A stretch of DNA of 64,000 nucleotides from Falciphora oryzae. Lineage: Eukaryota; Ascomycota; Sordariomycetes; Magnaporthales; Magnaporthaceae. Within the stretch, counting starts at the first letter, position 1, and each line of letters begins with the position of its first letter. Position numbers and translations under genes: made by a program. Below are positions 11,727 through 22,125 of this stretch, in pieces. The notes under the pieces are model-generated. The model ran no database searches, was not told where the DNA came from, and saw only the letters and a list, made by a program, of their open reading frames with translations. Location: the NCBI GenBank assembly GCA_000733355.1, contig JNVV01000001.1, positions 2,624,219 to 2,688,218 on the forward strand, read 5' to 3'.

Positions 11727-12722
11727 GCCGGGCGGATATTGCTGGGGTCAAGTTTGGGGAGAAGAAAAGATGGTTAATCGCGGGCGATAGCAGCTTCGTT
11801 TCCGTTTGCTTGAAAAGATGGAGGGTGAGCGGGAATGGAATGCGCAAGTGATGAGGGGGTGTAATGGCGGATGGCCTCAGGTCTTTATTAGATCAGGCCA
11901 GGTCAGGCCCGCGGTTGGCATCGATGAGTTAATTGGCAACCAGGTCTGGGGCCGGATGGGCGGCCAGAACAATGCGACAAGGTGCAGCAGCTGCGGCCTC
12001 CTCCTTCTCCTCTTCCTCACGTCCGCTCCGGCCCAGCAGCTCCCGTGGTTGTCGCACCACCAGCTGGGAAAGCTCCCCTGGAACTGCTACATTACATCAT
12101 CGATGCACGTTGGTGGAGAGCTCCCGACCTGGGCACGCGCTTCCGCATGCCGCGAGCGAACCCCTGTTTGCAGCTGCCCACTGGCGGTCCACCGAAAACC
12201 TGAATGCTTGGACATTCGGCACTGAAACTGTTCCCCGTCGAAGCCACACCACATTTTTCAGTGTCGGGGGGCGAATCACGGCTCCAAAGCGTCCAACTAT
12301 GCCGTCCACACGCTTCCATATCCCTTGACTGAGTTATTCGCAGATATTCCTGGTCCAGTGACTAACCGCAGGCAGGCCCTGCATGCGCCGCAGCCCCAAT
12401 CGCCCTGTCTGTCCCGCACTCTGGAGACTTTTCTCGCGTCGTCATCGCACTATCCCCCGTCCCGGTCAACCTCGTCCGAGTTGGGGTTGAGATTCCAGCA
12501 GGTGCCTCCGTGGTCAAACCTGGCGGCCTGGGGCACATCCGAGCATTGATCATTTACAAATCGTTCTTCTCCTGTTTCTACCTGTTTTCTTCTATGTAAT
12601 TCTTGCCATCGACGGCGCCTGTTGTTATCAGAATTAATCGTCCACTTGTTTATACTATCAATTGTCGGCCTCTCCCAGCGAACGCCCGCCAAACAGCTTT
12701 AATTCCCCGGACGCCACGAGAG
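11727..12722. other. Divergent promoter region, no gene seen
   Basis: The region separates two genes transcribed away from each other. A pyrimidine-rich stretch with TTCTTCTCCTG and TTTTCTTC motifs lies at about 12560-12600, shortly before the DysF-gene ATG, as is common around fungal transcription starts. Short open frames on both strands look like chance frames. Confidence 0.5.
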
Positions 12723-14161
12723 ATGACGAGGCCCAAGCTTCGAAGGCCTCACACATCGCGACGGGCCCCTGCCCCAAAAGACAGCGATTACGATCACGAA
12801 ATAGCCCTCGTTGAGGAGGACACCCACCCTGAGAGCGGTGCCAGTCCTGAGCTTGCCGATCCCGGACTTGGCCCGTCATCGTCTTCGCCAGATCCTCCCC
12901 TTGCAACTGCCGGGAGACGTCGCTCCTCTGCCTCCCACCGCCCGCAATCCTCAAATGGCGACCGTCCGCTATCGCCAAGGTCTGGTCGGCAGGGTGCAGC
13001 TGGGGCGAAGGCGGGACCGACAATAGCGATAGAACGTAAGTCACATGTCTCCGCCTCTGAGGTGGCATAGGCTCTAATGTGTTGGCAAACGGAGCAGAAC
13101 CAACGCCTTTTGAGCCAGCGGCCGCGACACCGGCACATCCCGAGGGAACGGGCAACTCACAAGTCGAGTCGGCCATCGACATACTCTACGAAAACGAGCG
13201 CGGCGCGCTGTGCTGCGGGTACCCGCTCTTCGCGTCCCGGGCGCTGGGGAACCTGGACCCGCCGGCTTGGACCAACGTAGCCCACAAGCCCAGTCCGACA
13301 GATATCCGAACGGCACAGGTCCCAGACCCCAGCTGGGATTGGGCGTGGCCGGAGTGGCGGGTCAACCACGAGGAACAGGGTACAGATAAAGACGGGTGGG
13401 AGTACTCGTTCGCTTTTCACAAGTTCTCGTGGCACGGCCCCAAGTGGTGGAACTCGTTCGTCCGTAGGCGCGCCTGGACCCGCCGGCGCGTCAAGAAGGA
13501 CCAGATCCGCCAGGCTCACGGCGGCAGCCTACTCCAACCTGAGTATTTCACCATCAGGTCCTCGGCCGAGATGGCTCGCCGCCGTAGCTCCGCCGAGCTC
13601 AGCGGGCACGGCAGCGGCAGTAAACGCGGGAGCATACTCAGCGCCAGCGTGGCCTCGCAGGCAACCGGGGGCGAGGGCGGCGAGAAAGCAGACATCAGAG
13701 ACGTCGAGGAGCTGCTGGTGGCCTTGCGAGCCTGTCGCATCGACAGGGAGAAGATCGAGGCGCTGGAGAACTACCTCGAGAACGGAGATGAGGGCGATCT
13801 CGCAAACCTGGAAGGGAAGATGCCAGAGGTCATGGGCTTCTTCGTCTTTCAGACCACGCGCCGGTTGTTGGTGGCGCGACTCACTCAGCTGCACGACCAG
13901 GCACAGGCAGAGGCGGGGCGGCAGACAAAGGGTGGCAAGGCAATAGCGAGCAGGGCTGCGGCAATGGAGTCTGCCCTTGCGGCTGCCCTTAGGCGCGCAG
14001 ACGAGGAGGTGAAGCGCCTCGAATACTGGAGCGACGTGAAGGAGGTGGCCGAGAAGGGGCACTCGCACGGTGCCGTCGATGGCGAGTGCGGCTGGGACGA
14101 TTCCTGGGAGGGTGTCGACAATAGTGGCCCAGCCGCCCCAAGCACACAGGGGAAAAAGTAG
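12723..14161 (+). CDS. DysF (peroxin/ferlin) domain protein, Mug65/Spo73-like
   Basis: Two exons, 12723-13035 and 13098-14161, give 458 residues. The 62-nt intron has donor GTAAGT. The N-terminal ~125 residues are disordered and rich in Ser, Pro and Arg. Residues ~130-243 form a DysF module: IYENERG-type start (ILYENERGALCCGYPLFASR), then DPSWDWAWPEWRVNH, GWEYSFAFHKFSWHGPKWW and RRRAWTRRR. The Trp/Arg pairs are the hallmark of DysFN/DysFC. Unlike Pex28-32 peroxins there is no membrane segment, so the closest match is the soluble fungal family annotated 'meiotically up-regulated gene 65', related to yeast Spo73 of the prospore membrane. The C-terminal half is charged and helical. The acceptor is a tandem GAGCAG, so two proteins differing by one residue are possible. 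Confidence 0.85.
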
Positions 14162-14542
14162 GACATAATTAGGTGGCTGTCCGTTCATCATTGGATACAC
14201 CCTTCACACTTTCTTGCTATTCTATTTTCGCCGTATCTCATATACAGCTTGTCTGCTCAGGAAGCTAGGGCGGTCCCAAGGCCAAGGAAGGCAGTTGAAT
14301 ATGGACACTGTGTGGGGTTTCTGCCACATTTGACCGCCACAGAGATGCTGGGCGACCGCGGCGGCTCGCGCTGGAGCAGCCAGTTTTTTTTTTCTTCACA
14401 TTGACGACCCCGGGTTTTCCCACACTGCCCGCCTCAGGTACTGCCACAAGGTCCAATGTTCACGGGCAACTGTCTCTGGCACAGCAGCCCCCCTCACGCA
14501 CGCAACATGCTGCTCCGGCTATAGCACTCGTCCCTGGGAATC
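14162..14542. other. Short spacer between two plus-strand genes
   Basis: It holds the 3' end of the DysF gene and the promoter of the PPR gene. A T9 run lies at about 14383-14392. No coding sequence is recognised. Confidence 0.5.
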
Positions 14543-16882
14543 ATGTCAGCATGGGGGACGTGGCGCCAAGCATCGTGCTGGTTCCGGGCTCTCTCGACGA
14601 TTCCTGGGGGCCCCCTTCCACCGTCCCGGTCGGCGCCGCGGACCCGCCCCAACGGCCACATTTCACCATATTCCACGTCCACGGCCGCCCCAGCCTCTCT
14701 GCCAGTGCCGCCGCTCCCTCCAGAGGACAATGGCGTCGGCTGCGAGACCACCGATGCGGGGCCCCGGGGTGATCGGGCAGAGACGGCACCCCCCGCGGCA
14801 GATACACTAGCGCCCACAAAGCAGCCCAGGACGGAGCCCCCCTTGGCTGAACGTCTGATGAAGGCGCCAATGCCTGCCCACCCCTCGAGGTCGTCGGTCC
14901 TTATCGAGCCCTGGAAGCCGCTCCCGGCTCGGCCAGAGAGCTCCCGGCGCGCGTACAATCATGAGCAGAGCGTGGTATCGCAAAGGCGTTACCGGGAAAG
15001 ACGGCAGTTCTTCGACAGGCCCTTTGTGCACTGGCGGGAACTCCTACAGCGCATGTCTGACAACACCCCGGACCGGGCGGCCTGGAAGGTGGTCAGCCTG
15101 CGGGCCGACACTAGCAGGTTCGACAAGCGGGTTCTGTTCGACGACTTGGAGATGGGAATCCGTCCCGTCATGGAATCAACTGGCTGTGCTGTCCGGACCA
15201 AGATGGTGCGCGGTTCGATTATGTCCATCTCTGTGTACGGCCCGCCCAGGCCCCTAGAGCGTGCCATCGCTGCGATCCTCGAGACAATACGGTTGGCGCT
15301 GGTCACCAAGGGCCATGATGAGCTCAGTGCTGAGGATCGATCTCATCTGCACGAGATGGACGCCCAAAGTCATCTTGACCTGAATGCACTCATGTCCCAC
15401 GGCGGGCCACCCTCTGCGGCGCTACCAACAGCCTTCCGCACCCCACAGGAGGTGCCCATGCCCGAGACCTGGACCAAGCAGAATCTAGACGAATATGTGG
15501 CGCGCATCACTGATGTGCGTTTCGGAAAGCTGGCAAGGAGCATCCCGAGTGAGCGGAAGCGCTACATTTCCATCGTTTCGGCCTTATTGGTCGACGTCTT
15601 CAACGACCACGATGCGCGTTCATCAATTACCTTGTCTGCTATCCACAAGGCGCTCCGCTACCATGTCCGGCACGGCATGGCACTGCGCCAGGAAATGCTG
15701 ATGCTCTTCGAGTTTGCCACGAGTACGCTGAGGCTCCCACCGTCCACAGAGACATTCAACGTCATGCTGAGTGGCTACGCCCAGGCAAAGGATCTCTGGG
15801 GGTTCGAGTTCATAGTACGATCGATGGAGACCTACTCCTGCGTGCCAAACTTCCGGACATGGTTGTCCATGATGTCCATGATCGAGAGCGGTCAACTCAA
15901 GCAGTATATGCTGGGGATTATGCGCGCCAAGGGCATGCTCGACTCACCGTCTGTCACCCGCGAGCTGGCAAGGCTGAACGCCGTCCACCACGCCCGCGTG
16001 GCTATGGAAACTGAGCGCCCCACCAGTCTGCGGGATTTCCTGGACTACCAGGACCGATTATACGGCGAACGAGAGTTGTGGCTAACTCGATGGGTCGCCA
16101 ACAAAACGATTGACATATTCTGTGAGCACGGACGCTTCCAAGACGCCTTTGCTCTCGCCAAAAGGATGCACAAGCCGGACCGTCCCGCCTCAGCGCGCCC
16201 TGACGTGGTCACTTATACCACCATATTGGGACACGCCAAGACCCAGAGGCTGGTACGCGTCGGCCTGCGAGCTATAGAGCGCCTGGAGCGGGCCGGCTTG
16301 ATGCCCAGTCAGGATACCTACCACTTGCTCTTTGAGCTGGTCTGGAACGCCCGTTTGCCGCTGGCCGTCGGTGTGGTCTGGCACTACGCAGCCCTGGCTC
16401 TGGGCTCGATGAGCTACCGGATGCGCCGCCGGGTCGGGGATGTCCTGCACGCTCTAGGCCAGGAAGAACCAGTCGGCGAGGGAGACGACGCCGTGGCCAA
16501 GTGGGCGAGGCAGAGATCGCTCGCCTCGCTGGTGAGCACCCTGCCAAGCCTAGAGACGCTACCCAGGCCTGAGGGTGATGATGACCCGCTGCCTCTCGAC
16601 TTGCTGTTCGCCCAGAAATATGCGGGCTATAAGCCTGAAGCCACCCTCGGCCAGCTGCTGAAGATGGCGCTCGAGACGGACTGGCAGCATCACCGAGAAT
16701 TCGTGGCCGATGGCTCTGATCCTGACAGCCCACGGCGCGGTACAATCAAGCTGGCCCTTAGACCCGAGCTTTCGGTCTCTCCGGTCTTGCAAACACAAGC
16801 GCCCGAACCGGATCCAACGATCCTCCTCGAGGCGGATTATTCATCCCTGGTTGAAAAACGGCAGAAAGCTGAGGCTTTATAG
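14543..16882 (+). CDS. Mitochondrial pentatricopeptide-repeat protein
   Basis: A single open frame of 779 residues. The first ~50 residues are Arg/Ser-rich without acids (WRQASCWFRALSTIPGG and ISPYSTSTAAP), typical of a mitochondrial targeting peptide. Helical PPR-like units occur around residues 400-440 (TFNVMLSGYAQAKDLWGFEF followed by SMETYSCVPNFRTW) and 554-620 (DVVTYTTILGHAKTQ with RLERAGLMPSQDTYHLLFEL). Such proteins bind organellar RNA and act in mitochondrial RNA processing or translation. The exact target cannot be inferred. The start is the first ATG that gives a good presequence, and an additional upstream exon cannot be excluded. It is followed by about 250 nt and then a long inverted repeat at 17137-17270. 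Confidence 0.8.
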   Translation: MSAWGTWRQASCWFRALSTIPGGPLPPSRSAPRTRPNGHISPYSTSTAAPASLPVPPLPPEDNGVGCETTDAGPRGDRAETAPPAADTLAPTKQPRTEPPLAERLMKAPMPAHPSRSSVLIEPWKPLPARPESSRRAYNHEQSVVSQRRYRERRQFFDRPFVHWRELLQRMSDNTPDRAAWKVVSLRADTSRFDKRVLFDDLEMGIRPVMESTGCAVRTKMVRGSIMSISVYGPPRPLERAIAAILETIRLALVTKGHDELSAEDRSHLHEMDAQSHLDLNALMSHGGPPSAALPTAFRTPQEVPMPETWTKQNLDEYVARITDVRFGKLARSIPSERKRYISIVSALLVDVFNDHDARSSITLSAIHKALRYHVRHGMALRQEMLMLFEFATSTLRLPPSTETFNVMLSGYAQAKDLWGFEFIVRSMETYSCVPNFRTWLSMMSMIESGQLKQYMLGIMRAKGMLDSPSVTRELARLNAVHHARVAMETERPTSLRDFLDYQDRLYGERELWLTRWVANKTIDIFCEHGRFQDAFALAKRMHKPDRPASARPDVVTYTTILGHAKTQRLVRVGLRAIERLERAGLMPSQDTYHLLFELVWNARLPLAVGVVWHYAALALGSMSYRMRRRVGDVLHALGQEEPVGEGDDAVAKWARQRSLASLVSTLPSLETLPRPEGDDDPLPLDLLFAQKYAGYKPEATLGQLLKMALETDWQHHREFVADGSDPDSPRRGTIKLALRPELSVSPVLQTQAPEPDPTILLEADYSSLVEKRQKAEAL

Positions 16883-18071
16883 ATAGTTACTGTGTGCCCT
16901 TGATTCGCGTCAGGCACGTCTATAGTTTACGATGGCATGTACAATATTCACTTAAAGCATGTAATATAGCAACGAAGATAGACTACATCCAAGAGTCATG
17001 ATTTGTATATAAAAAGTTAAAAAGTAGCCCATTTGGCGACAGTTCCCAACTCATTTACTTGCGACCATGAATCTGTCGATAGAAGAAAAAAAACGGTTAT
17101 AATTCCTCAGGGGTTAGCCTCCGCGTCCTGGGTCCTATCCCCTTGAGTGCTGTTGTCCTACCGACCTGTGTATGAGGAATTTTTGTGGGGACAAATCCCA
17201 ATTTGTGATTGTGTGGTTGGCTGAAAGGAGAGCGATCGGCGGTCGGTAGGACAACAGCACTCAAGGGGATGGAATCAATTCAGCAACACCACCCATACCA
17301 CCTCCTCCCGGGGGTATAGGAAAAAAAAAATAATAAACTGTTCTTATGTGTACTCCGTCTCTAGAAAGCTACGCCTAAACCGACACCCTAAAGCTCCAAA
17401 TGTCAGGGGCCGTGCCTCCTGCTGCATAGCCCATCTCGGCAGATAGGGAATGGGGAGGCGATGCGGCAGCAGAGCATCCCTGATACGAGCGGTTCGCCGC
17501 TACACCCACCCACCCAGGCAACGCGCGCATATCCTACCTAGTCTGGGTCCATAGGCACTCTTGCAACGATGGAACTTTTTTTTGCCCCCCACCTGTGAGG
17601 ATGAACGAAAAATGAAGTGAAAAAAAAAGAGGTATTCTTTGTCATCAGCCCGTGCGGAGTGTCACTTCAATCCCGTGATCCGACGGATAGGTTCCAAAGG
17701 AAAGGAACGAAAACAAAATAACGTAGGGCAAGGTGATTAGGGATTCGACACCGGGAGCGAACGGACCGTTTCGTTATTATTTTGAAGGTCCGAAAGCCCG
17801 CAGCCAAAGCCGTACGTGTTGGGTGAGGGTTCAAGAGGATGTAGGAAGGGCGATGCTCCGTCGGGCGGAGGAGGGAGTATGACCAAAGGATATATTCGAC
17901 GGACGACCAAACCCCATCAAGCGTACCAACAGACGGCCAAGAGGGGAAAAAAGGAATAATTGAAAAAGAAAGGTCGGGGGAATACACGCAAACCAAACAT
18001 GAAAAAGGTAGAAGCCAGCTAATGAATAGGAAACGCGAGCGAGAGATGCTTCTGACAATTAACATCTAGAA
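16883..18071. other. Tail-to-tail spacer with a long inverted repeat
   Basis: Both flanking genes end here (PPR on plus, phosphatase on minus), so no promoter is required. Apart from the inverted repeat at 17137-17270 it holds short A runs and AT-rich 3' sequence. I see no gene. Confidence 0.5.
17137..17270. repeat. Perfect 29-bp inverted repeat with 76-nt loop (stem-loop or MITE-like)
   Basis: The left arm (17137-17165) begins ATCCCCTTGAGTGC and ends CCTACCGAC. The right arm (17242-17270) is its exact reverse complement over 29 bases. The spacer 17166-17241 contains a smaller hairpin, ACAAAT-CCCA-ATTTGT, at 17191-17206. No clear target-site duplication flanks the arms. It could be a miniature inverted-repeat element, or a structured transcript end shared by the converging genes. 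Confidence 0.75.
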
Positions 18072-20445
18072 TCACGCGGCGGCCTTGGTGGACTTTGACT
18101 CGGTCTCGAGCTCTCTCCGCTCTTCTTCCTTTGCCTCCCTGGGTGCCTGCTTCGCCTCGGCCGGCTTTGCGTCGGAATTGACGCCAGCCTCTGCCTTAGC
18201 CGTCGACGTCTTGTCTTCACCGCTGTCTGTCGAACCCTCCTTTTCCGCAGCAGGGGAAGACTTGGTAACTTGGCTGTCGAGATCCTTGTCCTCCTGGTCG
18301 AACATCTCGGTGTCATCCGTGTCGGTAAGGACCTCGGTCCCGTCGCCGAGGAAGATGACGCGCCCCCGGTAGCCGCCCAGCCCAAAGCTCTTGCCCTTGG
18401 AGTTGTCCATGTCGACATCGTAACCACTGTCACTATCATCAAAGTTGTGATGAACGCCAGGTCCTCGGAATTCAGCTATAGACGACATAGGGTATTATCA
18501 GTAACAATACTTAAGCCGGGGCAGCGGACGATTAGGGGCGGTGCAGATCTTCTCCCGGCTGTCCCGGCAAAAGCAAAAACAAGAGGGGAAGAAAGAATAA
18601 TGTGAATGGATAATGGCGCGCGCGCGGAGAAGAGCTTTCAAGACGATGAGTCCGTACCATATTCTGGGGGAGCACAGGGGCCGTCGCCATTCGCAACCCT
18701 CCTCGCAATCTCCTCGTACCACTCTTCCTTGGTGCGTCCGCGCAGGAAGCCGATGATTATCATGGTCATGTTATCACAGCCAACACCCCCAGTCTCCGAG
18801 TTGGAAGCCAGGCAGTTGTCCATCATGTTTTCGCAGACCTTATCCAGGTCCTGCTTGGCTGCGATCCCCCGCCGGACAAACTCAACAACCGCCTGCGAGG
18901 ATTGGCAGTCCCAGATACCTGCACCAACCAAGATGCCCTGTCAGCGCACAGACCCCCCACCAAAGACCCCCAGCGGTCCTGCGGATACCGTGGAACGGCG
19001 ACTCTGGAACTCACCGTCGCAAGCAATGACGAGAAACTCGTCATCATCGCCCATGTCGTGGACGACAACATCGGGATAAGCGGTTACTATCTGCTGCTCG
19101 GGTGCCAGCTCGGCACTTTTCTTGAACTCGAAATCGCCGATAGCGCGTGAGAGTGCGAGGTTGCCGTTGACGCGACCAAAGTCAACGAAGCCACCAGCGG
19201 CAGTGATGCGTGCCTTTTCGCCTGTCGATAGCGAAGGCAGGACGGATTAGTAACTTGAGTCGGCATTACGGGGCGGGGACGCTTGCCCCAGATTCGTGTC
19301 CATTCGGCCGAATATTCAGGGGGGCAAAGCGTCAACGAGCGAAGCGTGATGCGAGATAACGTACCCTCGTTCTGCGGCTTGTGATCGAACGACAGAGGCT
19401 TGGCACGGCCCTTGACGCCCAGTACACTCCTCGAGTCTCCGGCATTGGCCTGCGAAACGATTAGCAGGCCAGACGGAAATGAGAGGAAACATAAAAACCA
19501 AATCCGAGCGAGCCGGCCCAGCACAATTTCGTTCGGGAATACTGACAATGTAGATCTTGTCGTCGGTTATAAGGCCAACGCAGGCTGTACAGCCCGAGAC
19601 CTCCTCCTCGTATTTGGGGTCTAACATCACGACCTCCATGTCAGTCAACAGCCCACCTCGGTCACCAGCAGTCACCCTTCCTATTGCGAAGGTCCGATGT
19701 TCTTTCGTTCGTCGTGTGGGGATTTTCTCCCTCTCTCGTACCGTTGAGGATAGCGCGGTCGGTGGCAAGGAAGCCGTCTTTCAGCGCCTGCTCGTAGTTG
19801 CCCGCCTTGAACGTGTCCTGGTTCTGGACGATCTTGTGGATGTTGTCGCCGGCGAATAGGGCTACCTTGTCGCCGCCATGGCCGTCGAATACGCCGAAGA
19901 AGCTCAGCTTGCCCTTGTGTTGCTTTGAGGCCTCGGGATTAGAGGCGAGGAGGTCGAGCACGGTGGTGTGAGCGTCCTCCATGCTGATACGCCATCCCTG
20001 CATGGCAGAGACGCCGTAGATGAATCGTTCATCCTCGCCGCGAGCCGATGCCTATGAGGGAGGGGGAAGAGGACCGAAGTCGGAATCGTGGTCAGCGCGC
20101 AGCGTCCAAAAGAGGCAAACCCGCGGAGGGGCAAGGCGGGGGGAAAGAATTCGATGACGAATAACCAGCCAGGCCCGCCGGCGCCGTGCACCGCCACGGT
20201 CGCGGGAGACGGGACTGCAGCGGACCACAGGCGACGCGGGCCAGTCGGTCGGGGTTCGACGGCGGGCTGGGCAAAAGGCAGTATTGTGGAGGTTATATCC
20301 TGAGGCCAGGGTTGTGGTAGTGTGGCATGTGGTGACTAGGGCCCCAGGGAAAAAGGCAGCGCGCGCACGGCGAGCGCAGCGGCGGCACACACGACATCTT
20401 GGCACGCACCTTCTCAACGACGGGCTCTGAGAGCGTCTGTCCCAT
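18072..20445 (-). CDS. PTC2: PP2C-type Ser/Thr phosphatase, Ptc2/Ptc3 family
   Basis: Seven exons: 20445-20410, 20051-19742, 19620-19547, 19449-19365, 19221-19015, 18918-18658 and 18475-18072, giving 458 residues. The start is [12 protein letters not shown], a likely N-myristoylation site (MG), followed by the PP2C core. Metal-binding and core motifs are intact: [59 protein letters not shown] and CDNMTMIII. The C-terminal ~130 residues are acidic and low in complexity, ending TKAAA, as in Ptc2/3 of filamentous fungi. These phosphatases dampen stress MAP-kinase (Hog1) and DNA-checkpoint signalling. The 358-nt first intron isolates a 12-codon first exon. The donor after exon 3 is GTCAGT. Confidence 0.93.
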
Positions 20446-22125
20446 TCTGGCGACTTGGTTGCGATAGCTCGTCGGGCCACCGGGGCGGGCGGGAAGGTTG
20501 GGGGTGGTCTGGAAGGGAGTGGGATGTGTTCACGGTCTGCTCGACACCCGAGGCAAAATTTTCCTGCGAGAGTTGGGAGACAATGACGTTGGAATGGTAG
20601 GTCTCGGGGCTGGATTGGCTGGGAGCAGAGAGGATGGCTAACGTTAGGGGCGCCAGCGGGTGGTCCTTGCTGGGAGTTGTGGCAGGTTGTGTTGCGTGCC
20701 AAACCTAGCACGGGGTCTTTGCGAAAAGGCGCAGCCTCGATGCGAGCGGAAGAGAGGAGGGCGGGGTTCAACTGAGGCGCTGGGCCTGGCAACCTGGGAG
20801 TGTGGGCCGTGAGGGTCAGGGTAGTGGAGGGCTTGTCTGGTTGCGGCGGCCTGGGCCTCGTCGATCCCAAGTCAGTCAATCGTCGCGGCGATTGGAATGC
20901 AATGAGTGATGCGCGGGACTGCTGGCACGCGACGGCGGGCAAATCGCATCTCAGGGGAGAGACGGAATAGGTAGGCAATGATATCAGTAGAGTGACATGT
21001 ATGCAGAGGACGGCTGTGGACGGCTGTGGGATGCAAGAAAGGCAGCGAGATGGCAAAAATGGATGCAACAAAGGGCACGGGCGGCGGTGGTTGAATGGAA
21101 TTGCTGTGCTGTCGGATGCGGAAGCCCTTGCTGGCTGGCGAGCTTATTCCTGCCACGTCCCAAAGGTGCCCCGTCGCGCCGCGGGCGAGATGTGCCCGCC
21201 TGGTACCTGTGCCCTGGGACATCAAAAACGCTGCTGCTCCCTGGTCGCGTGTTGCACTGCCCAGGCGCCCCTCAGTGGATGACCAGGCCTGGAGCCTTGT
21301 CCCTGGCGGCTCGCCTGCCTGGGGCTGAGCCACATGGTGGCCCAAGCTTCTCCCGGCTTGGGTTTCCCTTTGTGCCTTCCCACCACCATCTGTGCTGCCC
21401 TTCTTACCCCTCCAACTCCCCGGTTCCCCCGCCACCCAAGGCCTAGTCCAATCCATCAAATCTGCCTGCGTGCCTGCGCAAAGAGCCTTGGGGGATTGGC
21501 TGGAGTGCACACATAATCTCAACCGCCAAACCGCATCTCGCGCGGGGCACTAGCCACATCGACATCGAGGCGCTTCGTGGCGTCGCCGAATTCCATGCAT
21601 GCAGGGCAGGTCTGATTGGCTGCCGGAGACGAGCAGGCGGGCATCAGACTTTTTTTTTTCTTTTTTTTTTTTCTTTCCCGCAATGGAAATGTGACCAGGA
21701 GGGTGGTAACTGCCAGATCCAAGCCAAGACCCTGTCGCCGTGAATCACGGAAAAGACCAACACCCAGGGTCCATGCAAGTCAAACGCGATTCATCAACTG
21801 AATTTGAGCAATTCCTTTCTGGCATGTGGGATCCGGTGGAACCAGCAAAGACGCGTGCCCTGCCCTGTCTGTCGTACATACAAATGGATATATTCGGAAT
21901 CCTGGCGCAGGTTCAGGGGTCAACAGAAACTTTTGGAAGGGGCTCAATTGCCGTGTCAAAATATTCGGAGCGCCGCGGAAGCGGCTTGATAGGTATGAAA
22001 AGTCAAATAGAGTAAAAGTGAAAAAGAGGCGAGATAAATACGACGTGAAAGATTGGGGAATAACCGGGCTCGGCCCGTTGCCTGCAGAAGAACTACATAC
22101 ATACAACAACAGAAATGGGATGTGA
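20446..22125. other. PTC2 promoter and AXL2 3' region, no gene seen
   Basis: Both flanking genes are on the minus strand. The stretch includes a T10-C-T12 tract at 21650-21672. Several open frames of 60-340 codons occur but they are Pro/Arg/Ser-rich shadow frames without motifs. Confidence 0.5.

Noticed and set aside
20052..21071. A 339-codon minus-strand frame running into the PTC2 first intron
   Set aside because: It consists of promoter and intron sequence, is Pro/Arg/Ser-rich, and the spliced phosphatase explains the true start.
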